The notes beneath the pieces were generated by a model. That model was not told where the DNA came from. It was given only the letters and a program-made list of their open reading frames with translations, and searched no databases. From NCBI GenBank assembly GCA_965215765.1, contig OZ244118.1:1364001-1428000 (forward strand): a DNA stretch of 64,000 bases, read 5' to 3'. This stretch comes from G965212025 sp965215765. Its GTDB lineage: Bacteria; Pseudomonadota; Gammaproteobacteria; Poriferisulfidales; Oxydemutatoraceae. Position numbers and translations under genes: made by a program. Positions 38,501 through 46,210 of this stretch are shown here, piece after piece (position 1 is the stretch's first letter; each line of letters begins with the position of its first letter).

Positions 38501-39395
38501 TCAAGAACGCGATTTTGTGCTTCAAAAGGGTGCGCGCGGATTACGTCCAAGCTGGCGCAATGATGTCCCTTCTTCTCGGCGGGCAGCCGTCACCTCCAAA
38601 TCATCAGGAACCAAGGGCTTGTGTCGTCCGAAAGTGGCGATTTTTCGGGAGCAGGGCGTGAATGGTCAGCGCGAGATGGCAGCAGCTTTTCATGGTGCGG
38701 GTTTTGAGACGGTTGACGTGCATACGAGCGATCTGGCTTCAGGGAACTGCTCGCTGAAGAGTTTTCACGGACTGGCCGCCTGCGGAGGGTTTTCTTTCGG
38801 TGACGTGCTGGGCGCGGGGCGTGGATGGGCGGCCAGCATTCTCTACAATCCGGTGGTGCGCGAGGAGTTGCAAAGGTTTTTTGCGCGCACCGATACTTTC
38901 GGAATAGGCGTCTGTAATGGTTGCCAGATGTTTTCGCAAATTAAGCAGTTGATTCCCGGGGCGGAGTCCTGGCCGGATTTTATTGGCAACCGGTCAAGGC
39001 AGTTTGAAGCTCGCCTCAGCTTGGTGGAAGTGTTAGACACGCGCTCTATTTTCTTTGCGGGGATGGCAAACAGCTTACTTATGGTTCCGGTGGCACATGC
39101 CGAAGGTCGGGCTGTTTTTGAAAACGGAATCCCGGAAGCGCTTGCACAGAACACTTGCTTGCGTTTCGTGAGCCATGCAGACCGGAAAGCAACGGAAAAT
39201 TATCCGGAGAACCCAAATGGGAGCACGGCCGGCGTTACCGGCTTTTGCAATGATGATGGGCGCATCACCATCCTGATGCCTCATCCTGAACGAGCCTTCA
39301 GAGGGGTGCAGTTTTCCTGGAGACCAAAGGAATGGGGGGACGCAAGCCCTTGGTTCCGGTTTTTTGAAAACGCCAAAAATTGGCTGGATCGCTGA
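35337..39395 (+). CDS. purL: Phosphoribosylformylglycinamidine synthase (FGAM synthase), single-chain type
   Basis: About 1352 residues. It converts FGAR, glutamine and ATP to FGAM in purine synthesis. Visible parts are the N-terminal linker (LVLPRAGLISAWSSGARDI), the synthetase with VNSEHCRHHVFNARW, MKVETHNHPTAIAPFPGAAT, RFNNEFGRPGL, and the second half with SNWMAAHGYPGQDAALYE and IPMGKDSLSMR. The C-terminal glutaminase has GVCNGCQMFS (nucleophile Cys) and PHPERAF. ATG 35337 fits the family N terminus; the frame is open to 35316. Two oddities are a 12-bp repeat giving a Gly/Ser/Asp run near residues 119-138 and a Ser/Pro-rich insert near 631-651. Both lie between conserved blocks, so the enzyme is probably active. 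Confidence 0.97.
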   Translation: MKCFVGKERLVAESEQAARFRRELPASALWVREVFFLDCEPDMPAVHFEWLAELFHARQCLAEDLDKELARPGCYLVLPRAGLISAWSSGARDICQVARFNAVRRVERGLFYRFDPVCGSGGGSGGDSGGDSGGGGQLSDVEAFMTELHDRMTERVIRDARELDHLFESTKPALFSIVTLGTDAGQASAVIEAVGERLGFRLDAPEIAFLLRQYAALGRSPTDLELMMFAQVNSEHCRHHVFNARWHVGGVDSGFTLFDLVRQTRAQSPAEVLCAYEDNAAVVHSSRGNFWQPASDTGVYGNQPEDLAMVMKVETHNHPTAIAPFPGAATGAGGEIRDEAATGRGARPLAGVCGFIVSDLRLPGHPRPWEKAGSAPPSFADPCRIMMEGPVGAARFNNEFGRPGLGGFFRTFEHREETTHWGYHKPIMISGGMGIAPGFSPKHKDLDDAVVVVLGGPAMLIGLGGGSSSSQIAGTNCSEMDYASVQRANPEMQRRCQEVIDRCVALGEANPILAIHDVGAGGLANAVPELLAGGGCGGTIELADVPSADRGMSPLELWCNEAQERYVLAVAREHLRPLSALCERERCPAAVIGVARKNAPLIVRDRRYGNEPASVPMDMLLGKSLDGSRVINLPSPSSPSPPPSSSSSMGARASRKPMANSGNIVEPCQGQVPPSGTLFPADTELEEAVRRVLMFPAVGSKNFLITIADRTVGGLVCRDQLVGPHQVPVSDCAVCAVDYAAYTGQAMATGERTPVAVQDAPASGRLAVAEALTNIFAADISALADIRLSANWMAAHGYPGQDAALYETVCAVTTDLCSKLGIAIPMGKDSLSMRVGWQEHGKQHEVVSPLSLVVTSFAPVADIRKTSTPELLCDRDTVLLLIDLSRGKNRLGGSVLEQVCGVSGKPPADLDCPDDLRKTHDFLRRLRQARMLLACHDRSDGGLFVTLCEMAFAAHVGLVIKPSCGSGDVLDALFSEEPGLVIQVATDVLPQVEQLAAASGLGDCCHQIGQPSRDLEFRLLLAGREWCWDLMQLKKWWWDTSYRIQSLRDDPVCARQERDFVLQKGARGLRPSWRNDVPSSRRAAVTSKSSGTKGLCRPKVAIFREQGVNGQREMAAAFHGAGFETVDVHTSDLASGNCSLKSFHGLAACGGFSFGDVLGAGRGWAASILYNPVVREELQRFFARTDTFGIGVCNGCQMFSQIKQLIPGAESWPDFIGNRSRQFEARLSLVEVLDTRSIFFAGMANSLLMVPVAHAEGRAVFENGIPEALAQNTCLRFVSHADRKATENYPENPNGSTAGVTGFCNDDGRITILMPHPERAFRGVQFSWRPKEWGDASPWFRFFENAKNWLDR

Positions 39396-39750
39396 ACGAT
39401 ATGGATGAAATCTGTGTTGAAGTGAACACCAGGTTTGAAGTGAAGGATCCGCTTGTGGGCAAATAGAAACAGGGTGAGGTCTTCACAGCTTGGTCACCAG
39501 CTACATTAGCGGTGGTATCAGCTGTTTTTTTACAGGCTTGCCTGGCAGTTTTCGGGGCTTTTGCCACGCTGCCGCTTTCTCAGCACTTGGCTGTCATACG
39601 CATGGCAACCTGATGACTGCTGTGTCGCCCACTTTTCTCTGACAAAGTTTCCGGTAGGGAAGTTGCGAGATTGAAGAGGAGCCATTTCCAGACATGAGGC
39701 ACTGGTCGTGCGGGCGAAGCGCCTTTTCTGTAACAGAAAGGGATTTGGTT
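39396..39750. other. Intergenic between purL and the PPxY genes
   Basis: No gene is recognised. A short hairpin (CCTTTTCTGTAACAGAAAGG) at 39722-39741 precedes the promoter of the next locus and could end upstream transcription, but it lacks a T run. Confidence 0.4.
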
Positions 39751-39848
39751 TATAATGTGTGCCAAGGATCACAGTGCGTGGTATTTGGCGAGTCCGCATC
39801 TGCTTTGCGGCAGATGTGGGTGTTCAGCGTTTTTATGAGGTAGAAGTA
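39751..39848 (+). promoter_or_regulatory. Promoter and hairpin leader of the first PPxY-tail gene
   Basis: TATAAT at 39751-39756 is a perfect -10, though the -35 is weak. The following ~92-nt leader is repeated before the two other paralogues (40561-40653 and 41333-41425). It contains a 10-bp stem CCGCATCTGC / GCAGATGTGG with a six-base loop at 39794-39819. In copies 2 and 3 the sequence differs but a hairpin (CCCG / CGGG with inner CTTC / GAAG) still forms at the same place. The -10 becomes GTTAAT in copies 2 and 3, so the first promoter may drive all three. A GAGG Shine-Dalgarno lies ~9 nt before each start. Confidence 0.55.
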
Positions 39849-40538
39849 ATGGCCATCACAAAATTATTCTCTCTGTACAAGGACTCTTACGTGAAGCAAC
39901 TGCCGGATGAGCAGGGTGGTGGTGTCACTCCGATGAGTGATGGGCGTTTGGCGATGACAGCCAAAAACGAGTTTTTATTGAAGAATGTGGATGGTCATTC
40001 GGTCAGAATTAAAAAGCGTGGCACGAGTTTCTATCACCGATGCGTGTGCTGGTTTGAGGATCGAGGGTTTCCCCGTATTGGGACAATGCGTCAGACAAGG
40101 CAACGAGCCTCTAACGAGTTTGCTGAAGCTGTTTCAAATGCGCTGTTTGAACTGGGAATTGAGGGTCATGATGAACACCGCACGGTACTGATGATTCGGG
40201 AACGCGCATCAAAGAGCTTGCCCTTACGTTCAAACTTGGTTCGCGCTGTTCTTGATGAGGTGGCAGAACTGGGATACACCCGATCCCCGGAAATCTGGGA
40301 TCATGATGCACCCTTGTACACCAAAGAAACATTTGAACCTGACCTCAACCCCGTAGAAGATGTTGAACTCCCCGATTACGAGCAGGCTCGTGGAATTCCT
40401 CCTCTTGATGAGCAAGAGGATCTTGGTGCCCCGCCTGCATACGAAGCCCAGTCGCTGCCTGTCAATGAAGCGCCGCCTGCCTATGATGATGCTGTGGCAG
40501 ATCGAGGCAACGTGCGCGATCCTGACAATCAGGTATGA
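39849..40538 (+). CDS. Unrecognised protein with PPAY-motif acidic tail, paralogue 1
   Basis: A 229-residue protein with no family I can name. Residues 1-~160 are a compact mixed region beginning MAITKLFSLYKDSYVKQLPD and containing KNEFLLKN, SVRIKKRGTSFYHRC, and RASKSLPLRSNLVRAVLDEV. The last ~70 residues are acidic and proline-rich, probably disordered, with LPDYEQARGIPPLDE, APPAYEAQ and APPAYDDAVADRGNVRDPDN. The two PPAY sequences match the PPxY ligand of WW domains, which in nature occur mainly in eukaryotic proteins such as Nedd4 ubiquitin ligases. There is no signal peptide or membrane segment. ATG 39849 was chosen because the leader and the MAITKLF start are shared by all copies; an upstream ATG at 39759 would read through the leader hairpin. 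Confidence 0.8.
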   Translation: MAITKLFSLYKDSYVKQLPDEQGGGVTPMSDGRLAMTAKNEFLLKNVDGHSVRIKKRGTSFYHRCVCWFEDRGFPRIGTMRQTRQRASNEFAEAVSNALFELGIEGHDEHRTVLMIRERASKSLPLRSNLVRAVLDEVAELGYTRSPEIWDHDAPLYTKETFEPDLNPVEDVELPDYEQARGIPPLDEQEDLGAPPAYEAQSLPVNEAPPAYDDAVADRGNVRDPDNQV

Positions 40539-40653
40539 AACACCGTTCCTCGTTCGTTAATGTCTGCCTTGGACTACAGTCGTGGTATCCCGGCGAACCC
40601 GCATCTGCTTCGTGGTTGAAGCGGGGTCTTGACGTTTTTATGAGGTAGAAGTA

Positions 40654-41310
40654 ATGGCTATCACAAAACTATTCTCTCTGTACAAGGATTCTTACGCGAG
40701 GCAACTGCCGGAGACGGAAGATGGTTTTGTTGGGTACAAATCCATGTCTGAACAGCACTTGAGTCAGACAGCCCAAAACGAGTTTTTATTGAAGAACGAT
40801 GATGGTCGTTCGGTCAGAATTAAAAAGCATGGCACTAATTTCTATCACCGATGCGTGAGCTGGGTTGAGGCTCGAGTGTTTTCTCGTGCTGGGAGGATTC
40901 GTGACACAAGGCAGCAAGCCTCTACCGATTTTGCCCAAGCTGTTTCACACGCACTGTTTGAAATGGGAATTGATGGTCATGATGAACATCCCACGGTACA
41001 GATGATTCGGGAGCACGCGTCGAAGAGCTTGCCCTTGCGTTCAAGTGTGGTTCGTGACGTTCTTGAGGAGGTGGCAGAACTGGGATACAGGCAATCCCCG
41101 GAAATCTGGGCGCATGATGCGCCTTCGTACACCAAAGAAACATTTGACCCTGATTGCGAACCAGACGTGGTTGATCTGCCCGATTATGGCCAGCTTGATG
41201 GTATTCCTCCTCTTGATGAGCCGCCTGCATACGAAGACGAAGTGCCGCCTGCCTACGATGAGGCTGTGGCAGATCAAGGCAACGTGCGCGATCCTGACAA
41301 CCAGGTATGA
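40654..41310 (+). CDS. Unrecognised protein with PPAY-motif acidic tail, paralogue 2
   Basis: A 218-residue paralogue of the gene before it, with the same start (MAITKLFSLYKDSYARQLPE) and the shared blocks QNEFLLKNDDG, SVRIKKHGTNFYHRC and ASKSLPLRSSVVRDVLEEV. Its tail is shorter: LPDYGQLDGIPPLDEPPAYE immediately followed by DEVPPAYDEAVADQGN, so the two PPAY motifs are only ~6 residues apart. Conservation of PPAY, of the AVAD-x-GNVRDPDN end and of the basic IKK segment against a drifting middle suggests selection on the short motifs. Its own -10 equivalent is GTTAAT, weaker than in copy 1. Confidence 0.8.
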   Translation: MAITKLFSLYKDSYARQLPETEDGFVGYKSMSEQHLSQTAQNEFLLKNDDGRSVRIKKHGTNFYHRCVSWVEARVFSRAGRIRDTRQQASTDFAQAVSHALFEMGIDGHDEHPTVQMIREHASKSLPLRSSVVRDVLEEVAELGYRQSPEIWAHDAPSYTKETFDPDCEPDVVDLPDYGQLDGIPPLDEPPAYEDEVPPAYDEAVADQGNVRDPDNQV

Positions 41311-41425
41311 AACACCGACCCTCGTTCGTTAATGTGTGCCCAGGATCACAGTGCGTGGTATTTGGTGAGTCCGCATCTGCTTCGTGGCTGAAGCGGGGTG
41401 TTGACGTTTTTATGAGGTAGAAGTA

Positions 41426-42157
41426 GTGGCCGTCACAAAATTATTTTCTTTGTACAAGGATTCTTACGTGAGGCAACTGCCGGATGAGCAGGGTGGTGAT
41501 GACATCCCGATGGGTGATGAGCATTTGGCGAAGACAGCCAAAAACGAGTTTTTATTGCAGGACGCGGAAGGTTATTCGGTCAGAATTAAAAAGCGTGGCA
41601 CAAATTTCTATCACCGATGCGTGTGCTGGCTTGAGGATCGAGGGTTTCCCTGTATTGGGACAACGCATCAGACAAGGCGACAGGCCTCTAACGAGTTTGC
41701 TACAGCTATTTCAGAAGCGCTGCTTGAACTGGGAATTGAGAACCACAATGATCATTACACGGTTCTGCTGATTCAGACGCACGCATCAAAGCGCTTACCC
41801 TTACGTTCAAACTTGGTTCGTAGTGTTCTCGCGGAGGTGGCAGAACTGGGATGCAGGGTATCCCCGGGAATCTGGGAACGTGAAGCACCCTTGTACACCA
41901 CGGATGCATTTGACCCTCCCACCGAAATCGAAGAAGAATTTGCACTCCCCGGTTACGACCAGATTGATAATATTCCTCCTCTTGATGGGCAAGAGAATTT
42001 TGATAGGCAGGAGGATCTTGGTGCCCCGCCTGCACACGACGATCAGCCGCTGCCTGTCAATGATGCGCCGCCTGCATACGAAGACGAAGCGCCGCCTGCC
42101 TACGATGAGGCTGTGGCAGATCGAGGCAACGTGCGCGATCCTGACAATCCGTCATAA
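41426..42157 (+). CDS. Unrecognised protein with PPAY-motif acidic tail, paralogue 3
   Basis: A 243-residue paralogue, starting with GTG where the others have ATG. The N-terminal region is conserved (AVTKLFSLYKDSYVRQLPDE, SVRIKKRGTNFYHRC, HASKRLPLRSNLVRSVLAEV). The tail is the longest: an acidic LPGYDQIDNIPPLDG segment, a degenerate PPAH, then DAPPAYEDEAPPAYDEAVAD. The number and spacing of PPxY motifs thus vary between copies, as in viral or effector late domains, where multiple weak ligands add avidity. No secretion signal is visible. It could be a substrate of a secretion system not in this window, or the motif could serve an internal bacterial partner. Confidence 0.8.
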   Translation: MAVTKLFSLYKDSYVRQLPDEQGGDDIPMGDEHLAKTAKNEFLLQDAEGYSVRIKKRGTNFYHRCVCWLEDRGFPCIGTTHQTRRQASNEFATAISEALLELGIENHNDHYTVLLIQTHASKRLPLRSNLVRSVLAEVAELGCRVSPGIWEREAPLYTTDAFDPPTEIEEEFALPGYDQIDNIPPLDGQENFDRQEDLGAPPAHDDQPLPVNDAPPAYEDEAPPAYDEAVADRGNVRDPDNPS

Positions 42158-42170
42158 AACACCGTCCCCC

Positions 42171-42600
42171 GTTCATTTTCACCAAATCGCGGGTATTTCC
42201 AGGCAAAGCTTTTATTTGAGCGTCTGAAGCTCCGGACTTTCGCTCCAGATGGTCGGAATTGTCCACTTGCAGTTTCGTGTACTGGAAGAAGGTCAAAAAG
42301 GTCGAGCTTGGCAAACATCACGTTCATTTTGGGTATGACTGCGCTCGAAATGGAAAGCCAATTCCTGCACTGACTCATCAGTGTGCCCTGACAGCCACGA
42401 GATGAGTTTCGCAGAACCAGACTTCCTCGCACCCCAAGTCTGGAGCCTGACTCAAGTCTTCACCACCCGTCTACAGAAAGCCCGAGCTTCGCGTCTTTTG
42501 CGAATCGATCATTGATGAGACATCACCCAGCTTGATGCAGCCTGCAGACGCAGCACGTTCCGGGCTGCCCAGCCTTGAGCAGCGTGTCGGTTCGGCAGCG
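42171..42600. other. Intergenic after the PPxY genes
   Basis: Only short ORFs on the minus strand, none with a recognisable domain or ribosome-binding site. I see no terminator with a clear T run. Confidence 0.4.
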
Positions 42601-42604
42601 TTGC

Positions 42605-42642
42605 TGATATACTGATTCCGTCAGGAAACGCTGGCGGAATCA
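42605..42642 (+). promoter_or_regulatory. Extended -10 promoter with overlapping operator dyad
   Basis: TGATATACT (42605-42613) is an extended -10 element. Overlapping the expected transcription start is a perfect inverted repeat, TGATTCCG (42613-42620) and CGGAATCA (42635-42642), separated by 14 bases. This is the spacing expected of an XRE dimer, and the next gene encodes one, so autorepression is likely. Confidence 0.6.
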
Positions 42643-42670
42643 ATGTTGTTCGGGCGCGAGAACTCTGTGC

Positions 42671-43843
42671 ATGGGTAAAGTTCAAAGGATTGAAGGGGTC
42701 AACGCGGGCGTACTGAAGCAGTGTCGTGAGCAGCTCGGTCTTGATTTGAACGAGGCGGCGCAGCTTAGTGGCATGAAGGCACTGAAACTGTCTGAGATAG
42801 AGAGCGGTGATCATCTTCCGACGTATCGGCAGTTGTGCAAGCTTGCCGAGACCTACTTGGTTCCTGCCTGGGTATTTCTGGAGGAAGTGATCCCCCAAGC
42901 ATTCCGCCTCCAGGAAACTCCGGTTTTTCGCTCCTTGCGCAGACAAAAAGTCAAAAGTTCCTATCGCGTGAAGAGGTTGGTGCATAGGTTGGAAGGTCTG
43001 CGCGAACATCTCCTGGACTTGCGCAGCGTCGAGGGCAACGCGATCCCTCCATTTGACGGCCCATTGAATGACCATGGTGTTCCTTTGCCCGAGAAGGTTC
43101 GGGCATGGCTGGGGGTTTCCCTGGAGGAACAAATTGCCGTGGGAAAAGAGAAAGATACTTTCGCCTTGTGGAGGAAGGTTATCGAAGAGAAAAATATCCT
43201 GGTCTTCATGACCCGACGTTCCAGTCACTGGTCGAAAATGGAGGTCAACATGATGCGTGGGCTTTCCCTGTTCCACACAACCCTGCCGGTGATCGTTGTC
43301 AATGATTCCGACAGCCATCGCGCCCAGACCTTTACCCTCATGCATGAGCTGGCGCACGTGCTGAGGCAGAAGACATTTCTGGATACCGGAGACTTTGAGG
43401 ACTTGGGTTCGGGCGATGAGGAAGCGAACTGCAATCGTTTTGCGGGCGACCTGTTGATGCCACCGAAAGCCTTCAAGGGATATGTGAGAAAGCAGGTGCG
43501 ACTCTCCGTGGTGGCTGCCGAGAATTCCAAGTCCTTGGAACATGTGGCTGGGCATTTCGGGGTAAGCCGCTGGGCGGCCGCTGTTCAGATGTGTCGACTA
43601 GGGATGATGAAAAGCACTGCCTTTAATGACGTGAAGAAGTATTGGGAGCTTGAGTGGCAAGAATCCCGTGCGAAACGGAAGGGAAAATTCGGGGGGATTC
43701 GGAACATCCCCAAGGAGACACTTCGGCAGTTCGGTGGCTTGTACACCGGAGCCGTGTTGCAGGCTTTTTATGACAAGGAAATCCCCTTGAGCAAGCTATG
43801 CGCGTTTTTGTCGCTGTCCAAGGTCAGCCATGCCAGGGAATAG
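42671..43843 (+). CDS. XRE-family regulator fused to ImmA/IrrE-type metallopeptidase
   Basis: A 390-residue protein. Residues ~13-65 are an XRE HTH (LKQCREQLGLDLNEAAQLSG, KLSEIESGDHLPTYRQLCKL). Residues ~195-260 are the ImmA/IrrE (DUF955) peptidase: LPVIVVNDSD, then FTLMHELAHVLR with the HExxH zinc motif, and EEANCNRFAGDLLMP supplying the distal Glu. Such fusions act as regulators or antitoxins, often with a PIN-type (DUF4411) toxin encoded just downstream, and the downstream scrap here fits that. In phages and mobile elements the related ImmA cleaves a repressor on DNA damage. ATG 42671 follows the promoter/operator by ~30 bp. Confidence 0.9.
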   Translation: MGKVQRIEGVNAGVLKQCREQLGLDLNEAAQLSGMKALKLSEIESGDHLPTYRQLCKLAETYLVPAWVFLEEVIPQAFRLQETPVFRSLRRQKVKSSYRVKRLVHRLEGLREHLLDLRSVEGNAIPPFDGPLNDHGVPLPEKVRAWLGVSLEEQIAVGKEKDTFALWRKVIEEKNILVFMTRRSSHWSKMEVNMMRGLSLFHTTLPVIVVNDSDSHRAQTFTLMHELAHVLRQKTFLDTGDFEDLGSGDEEANCNRFAGDLLMPPKAFKGYVRKQVRLSVVAAENSKSLEHVAGHFGVSRWAAAVQMCRLGMMKSTAFNDVKKYWELEWQESRAKRKGKFGGIRNIPKETLRQFGGLYTGAVLQAFYDKEIPLSKLCAFLSLSKVSHARE

Positions 43844-43859
43844 GAACAACTGTTGTGAG

Positions 43860-44341
43860 TACCGGGAGCGTTTTTTGTATGGATTCCGGTGCCCTCCGGA
43901 TATTTTCCCCGCGCTTTACAAGCGATTGAAAGACGTGTTTTCCGAAACACATTCAGGTCTTGAAGGAGATGCTGGATGAGATCATATCCACCGATGAATT
44001 CAATGGGTTTGGTGATCTTAAGACATGGCTTCGTGGGATCCCGTGCAACCCTGTGCGCTCCGACGTGAGGGGTGAGAAGGTTCTGCAGTTATGCCGGTAC
44101 TTTGAAATTGAGGAGAGGGGCCAAGGAGTCAGCCGCAATGACATGTCTCTTGTCGCATACGCTTGGGAACACCAATTTGTGGTGGTCACGGAAGAAAGCA
44201 AGCAAATACCCCCCCAGTAGTCGTTCCAAGTACAAGATTCCGCTTGTCTGTAAGGAGTTGGATGTGAGATGTCTGAATTGGGCGGAATTTCTGCGCTACA
44301 GACACGTCTTTTCATGGGACACAGAGTTCTGGCTCTCATAA
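43860..44341 (+). pseudogene. DUF4411-like PIN toxin, multiply frameshifted
   Basis: Pieces of one ~155-residue protein lie in changing frames: FCMDSGAL (the expected N-terminal Asp strand of a PIN domain), PPDIFPALYKRLKDVFSETH, then VLKEMLDEIISTDEFNGFGD to NDMSLVAYAWEHQFVVVTEES (the conserved PIN/DUF4411 centre) in the frame ending at 44220, and finally KIPLVCKELDVRCLNWAEFL in another frame to 44341. At least three indels are needed to join them. DUF4411 proteins are predicted RNases paired with ImmA/IrrE-type antitoxins. The toxin is dead while its partner remains intact. Confidence 0.68.
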
Positions 44342-44890
44342 GAGCAAGTTGACACAAAAAGTTCCTTGAGACGCCGGACGGCACAGTAAAACCAGCCAGA
44401 ACCTCATGAACCAGGAAGGGGTCCGCCAGCAACAGCACACATTACTGAGGGGAAGCCCCATCTAATCCTGCTCCCACCATTCGCAAGTCGAAATCCCGAA
44501 GGGACTGTCAGAAAAGCTCTTGCTGCATGGCTCCTTCCCGCGTTCGCCGCTTCTCGTTTGGGTCGGCTCGCAGGTCGGTGGCGGGGCTTCTTCCTCCACG
44601 CTGTGCCCAGATGGTCTGTAATCTGGCCAATCTTCACGCAGTTTGTGCTTACTCTCTTGCCACCGAACGCCCCCCAAGTCAGCTGCTTCCCAATGGTTTT
44701 GCGAATCGGTTGCAGGCGTGTGCGTTTCGGGCTGCTTGGGGGGCGTTACAGGGGGGGCAGGTTTTACGTCTGTCAGGAGTGCAAGATTGGGGGCTTAGGG
44801 GTTGACATGTAGATACCGTAGCAACAAAATGCGCGTATATCGGTTTACCCGGTGTTGATTTAAGGGTTACCGTTGGTTGTTTTCACCATA
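44342..44890. other. Intergenic, no supported gene
   Basis: A few 70-90 codon ORFs on both strands, without ribosome-binding sites or domains. The codon pattern is poor. I see no insertion-sequence ends. It separates the toxin-antitoxin remnant from the hydrocarbon cluster. Confidence 0.4.
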
Positions 44891-44907
44891 CTGGAGTGTT
44901 GATTTTT

Positions 44908-46089
44908 ATGAATAAGATTTTAGTTAATGCCAGATATTTTCTGGCACCTTTGCTTATCCTCATTGCGATGTTTGGGGTCATTTTGGGGGGGATCTTCAAC
45001 TGGGTTGGAGTAGTCCTTCTGTTTGCGGGCATTGTCATTGATACCGCCATGAAGTTTCAGTCTGCCGGGGCAGGCTTTGACAAAGATGGCAATACCATTG
45101 GCATCCCGACTTTGCAGAACGCGGTGATGTACATCATGTTGCCGGTGTTTGTTCTGCTACAAGTGGTGCTGGCTTGGCGGGTTCATCAGTATGTTACTGG
45201 TGTCGAGGTCACAACGGTGGGCACGTTCCTGGGGTTGCCAATCACGAATGGAATTACCGGAGCTGATCTTGTCGGAGCAACCTATTCCATCGGTATATTT
45301 GCGGGCATAGGGATTATTTATGGACATGAGCTGTCCCACACCAAGGGCTTCTCGTTTGTGATCTCCCGCTTGATGATGGGGCTTTCCGGGTCCAGCCACT
45401 TTTGCTACGCCCACGTTTACAACCATCATCTGGAGCTGGGCTCAGAGGATGATCCGGCGACCGCGCCTCGGGGTCGGACGATTTACGGTCACTTGCCTTT
45501 GAGCTATTTCGGTCAATCCAGGTTTCTTTTTGAAATGGAGCGTAGGCGGCTGGATGCGATGGGAGTTCCTTTCCTTTCATGGCAAAACCGGTGGATTCGT
45601 GGCTTCGCAATGAGCCTGCCGTCTCTGTTCCTGTTCTTTGTGGTCGGTGGCTGGGTTGGCATTGGTTGCCTTGCTATCGTTTGGGTTGTTTCGAACTTTG
45701 AATTAGAAGCGCTGAACTTTCTTGAGCACTACGGTCTCATCAGAGTGAAAGGGCAGCCCATTGACTACCGTCATTCGTGGGACAATTCGACAGCGTTCAC
45801 GAGCTGGTTTTTCATTGAGATTGGTCGCCAGGCAGATCACCACGATCGCGGTGAGACGCATTTCTGGGAGCTTGAGGAAGTGGGTGCCCCCAACACAGGT
45901 TATGGGTATTTTACGACCTTTGCCATGGCTCTCGTTCCGCCTCTGTGGAAGTCCTACATGAGCAAGCGGTTGGCTGCCTGGGACAAGCATTTCGCTTCTC
46001 CTGAAGAGTTAAAAATAGCGACCAGAATGAACAAGCAGGAAGGCTTCACGGGTAAGCCTGCCGAGAACGACGTACTTTCTGCGGCTTAA
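44908..46089 (+). CDS. Membrane-bound diiron hydroxylase, AlkB/XylM family
   Basis: A 393-residue integral membrane protein with about six hydrophobic helices. The histidine clusters of the non-haem diiron alkane/xylene hydroxylases are present: GHELSH (~142), HVYNHH (~170) and RQADHHDRGE (~312), together with the family motif NFLEHYGLIR (~271). In classical AlkB the third box is RHSDHH; here the first His is Gln, a variation that makes the exact substrate uncertain. Electron donors (rubredoxin or a reductase) are not adjacent. ATG 44908 is preferred over 44896 because it gives a conventional membrane-entry N terminus. The clustering with an outer-membrane hydrocarbon porin supports oxidation of alkanes or alkyl-aromatics. 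Confidence 0.85.
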   Translation: MNKILVNARYFLAPLLILIAMFGVILGGIFNWVGVVLLFAGIVIDTAMKFQSAGAGFDKDGNTIGIPTLQNAVMYIMLPVFVLLQVVLAWRVHQYVTGVEVTTVGTFLGLPITNGITGADLVGATYSIGIFAGIGIIYGHELSHTKGFSFVISRLMMGLSGSSHFCYAHVYNHHLELGSEDDPATAPRGRTIYGHLPLSYFGQSRFLFEMERRRLDAMGVPFLSWQNRWIRGFAMSLPSLFLFFVVGGWVGIGCLAIVWVVSNFELEALNFLEHYGLIRVKGQPIDYRHSWDNSTAFTSWFFIEIGRQADHHDRGETHFWELEEVGAPNTGYGYFTTFAMALVPPLWKSYMSKRLAAWDKHFASPEELKIATRMNKQEGFTGKPAENDVLSAA

Positions 46090-46126
46090 GCCTGAAAGAG
46101 TCGTTTGACAGGATTCATTAGAGAGA

Positions 46127-46155
46127 AAGCCCACCGCAGGGTGGGCTTCTTTCTG
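46127..46155 (+). terminator. Intrinsic terminator or attenuator after the hydroxylase gene
   Basis: Perfect 9-bp stem AAGCCCACC / GGTGGGCTT with loop GCAG, followed by CTTTCT. The short T tract suggests partial read-through into the GST-like gene. Confidence 0.8.
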
Positions 46156-46210
46156 TTAGCAACTTTATATTTATACAGTTTCACTACCTGAAAAGGGGAG
46201 ATTAATAACT

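Larger units (their letters stand above)
39757..42170 (+). repeat. Three-copy tandem duplication (~770-805 bp units) of leader plus PPxY-tail gene
   Basis: The starts of the three genes are 805 and 772 bp apart. Each unit comprises the ~92-nt leader, the coding region and a short trailer (AACACCG...CTCGTTCGTTAATG). The copies have diverged substantially at protein level in the middle and tail but keep the start, leader and C-terminal motif, so they are older than the gene-end repeats elsewhere in the window and have been kept as genes. Confidence 0.9.

Noticed and set aside
39759..39848. 30-codon N-terminal extension of PPAY paralogue 1
   Set aside because: It would translate the leader hairpin that is conserved as non-coding before the other two copies; the shared MAITKLF start fits better.
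42100..42432. Minus ORF of 110 codons after the PPAY genes
   Set aside because: It overlaps the end of the third PPAY gene, has no domain and lacks a ribosome-binding site.
44404..44805. ORFs on both strands before the hydroxylase gene
   Set aside because: Competing frames of similar length, atypical composition, no motif; none preferred.
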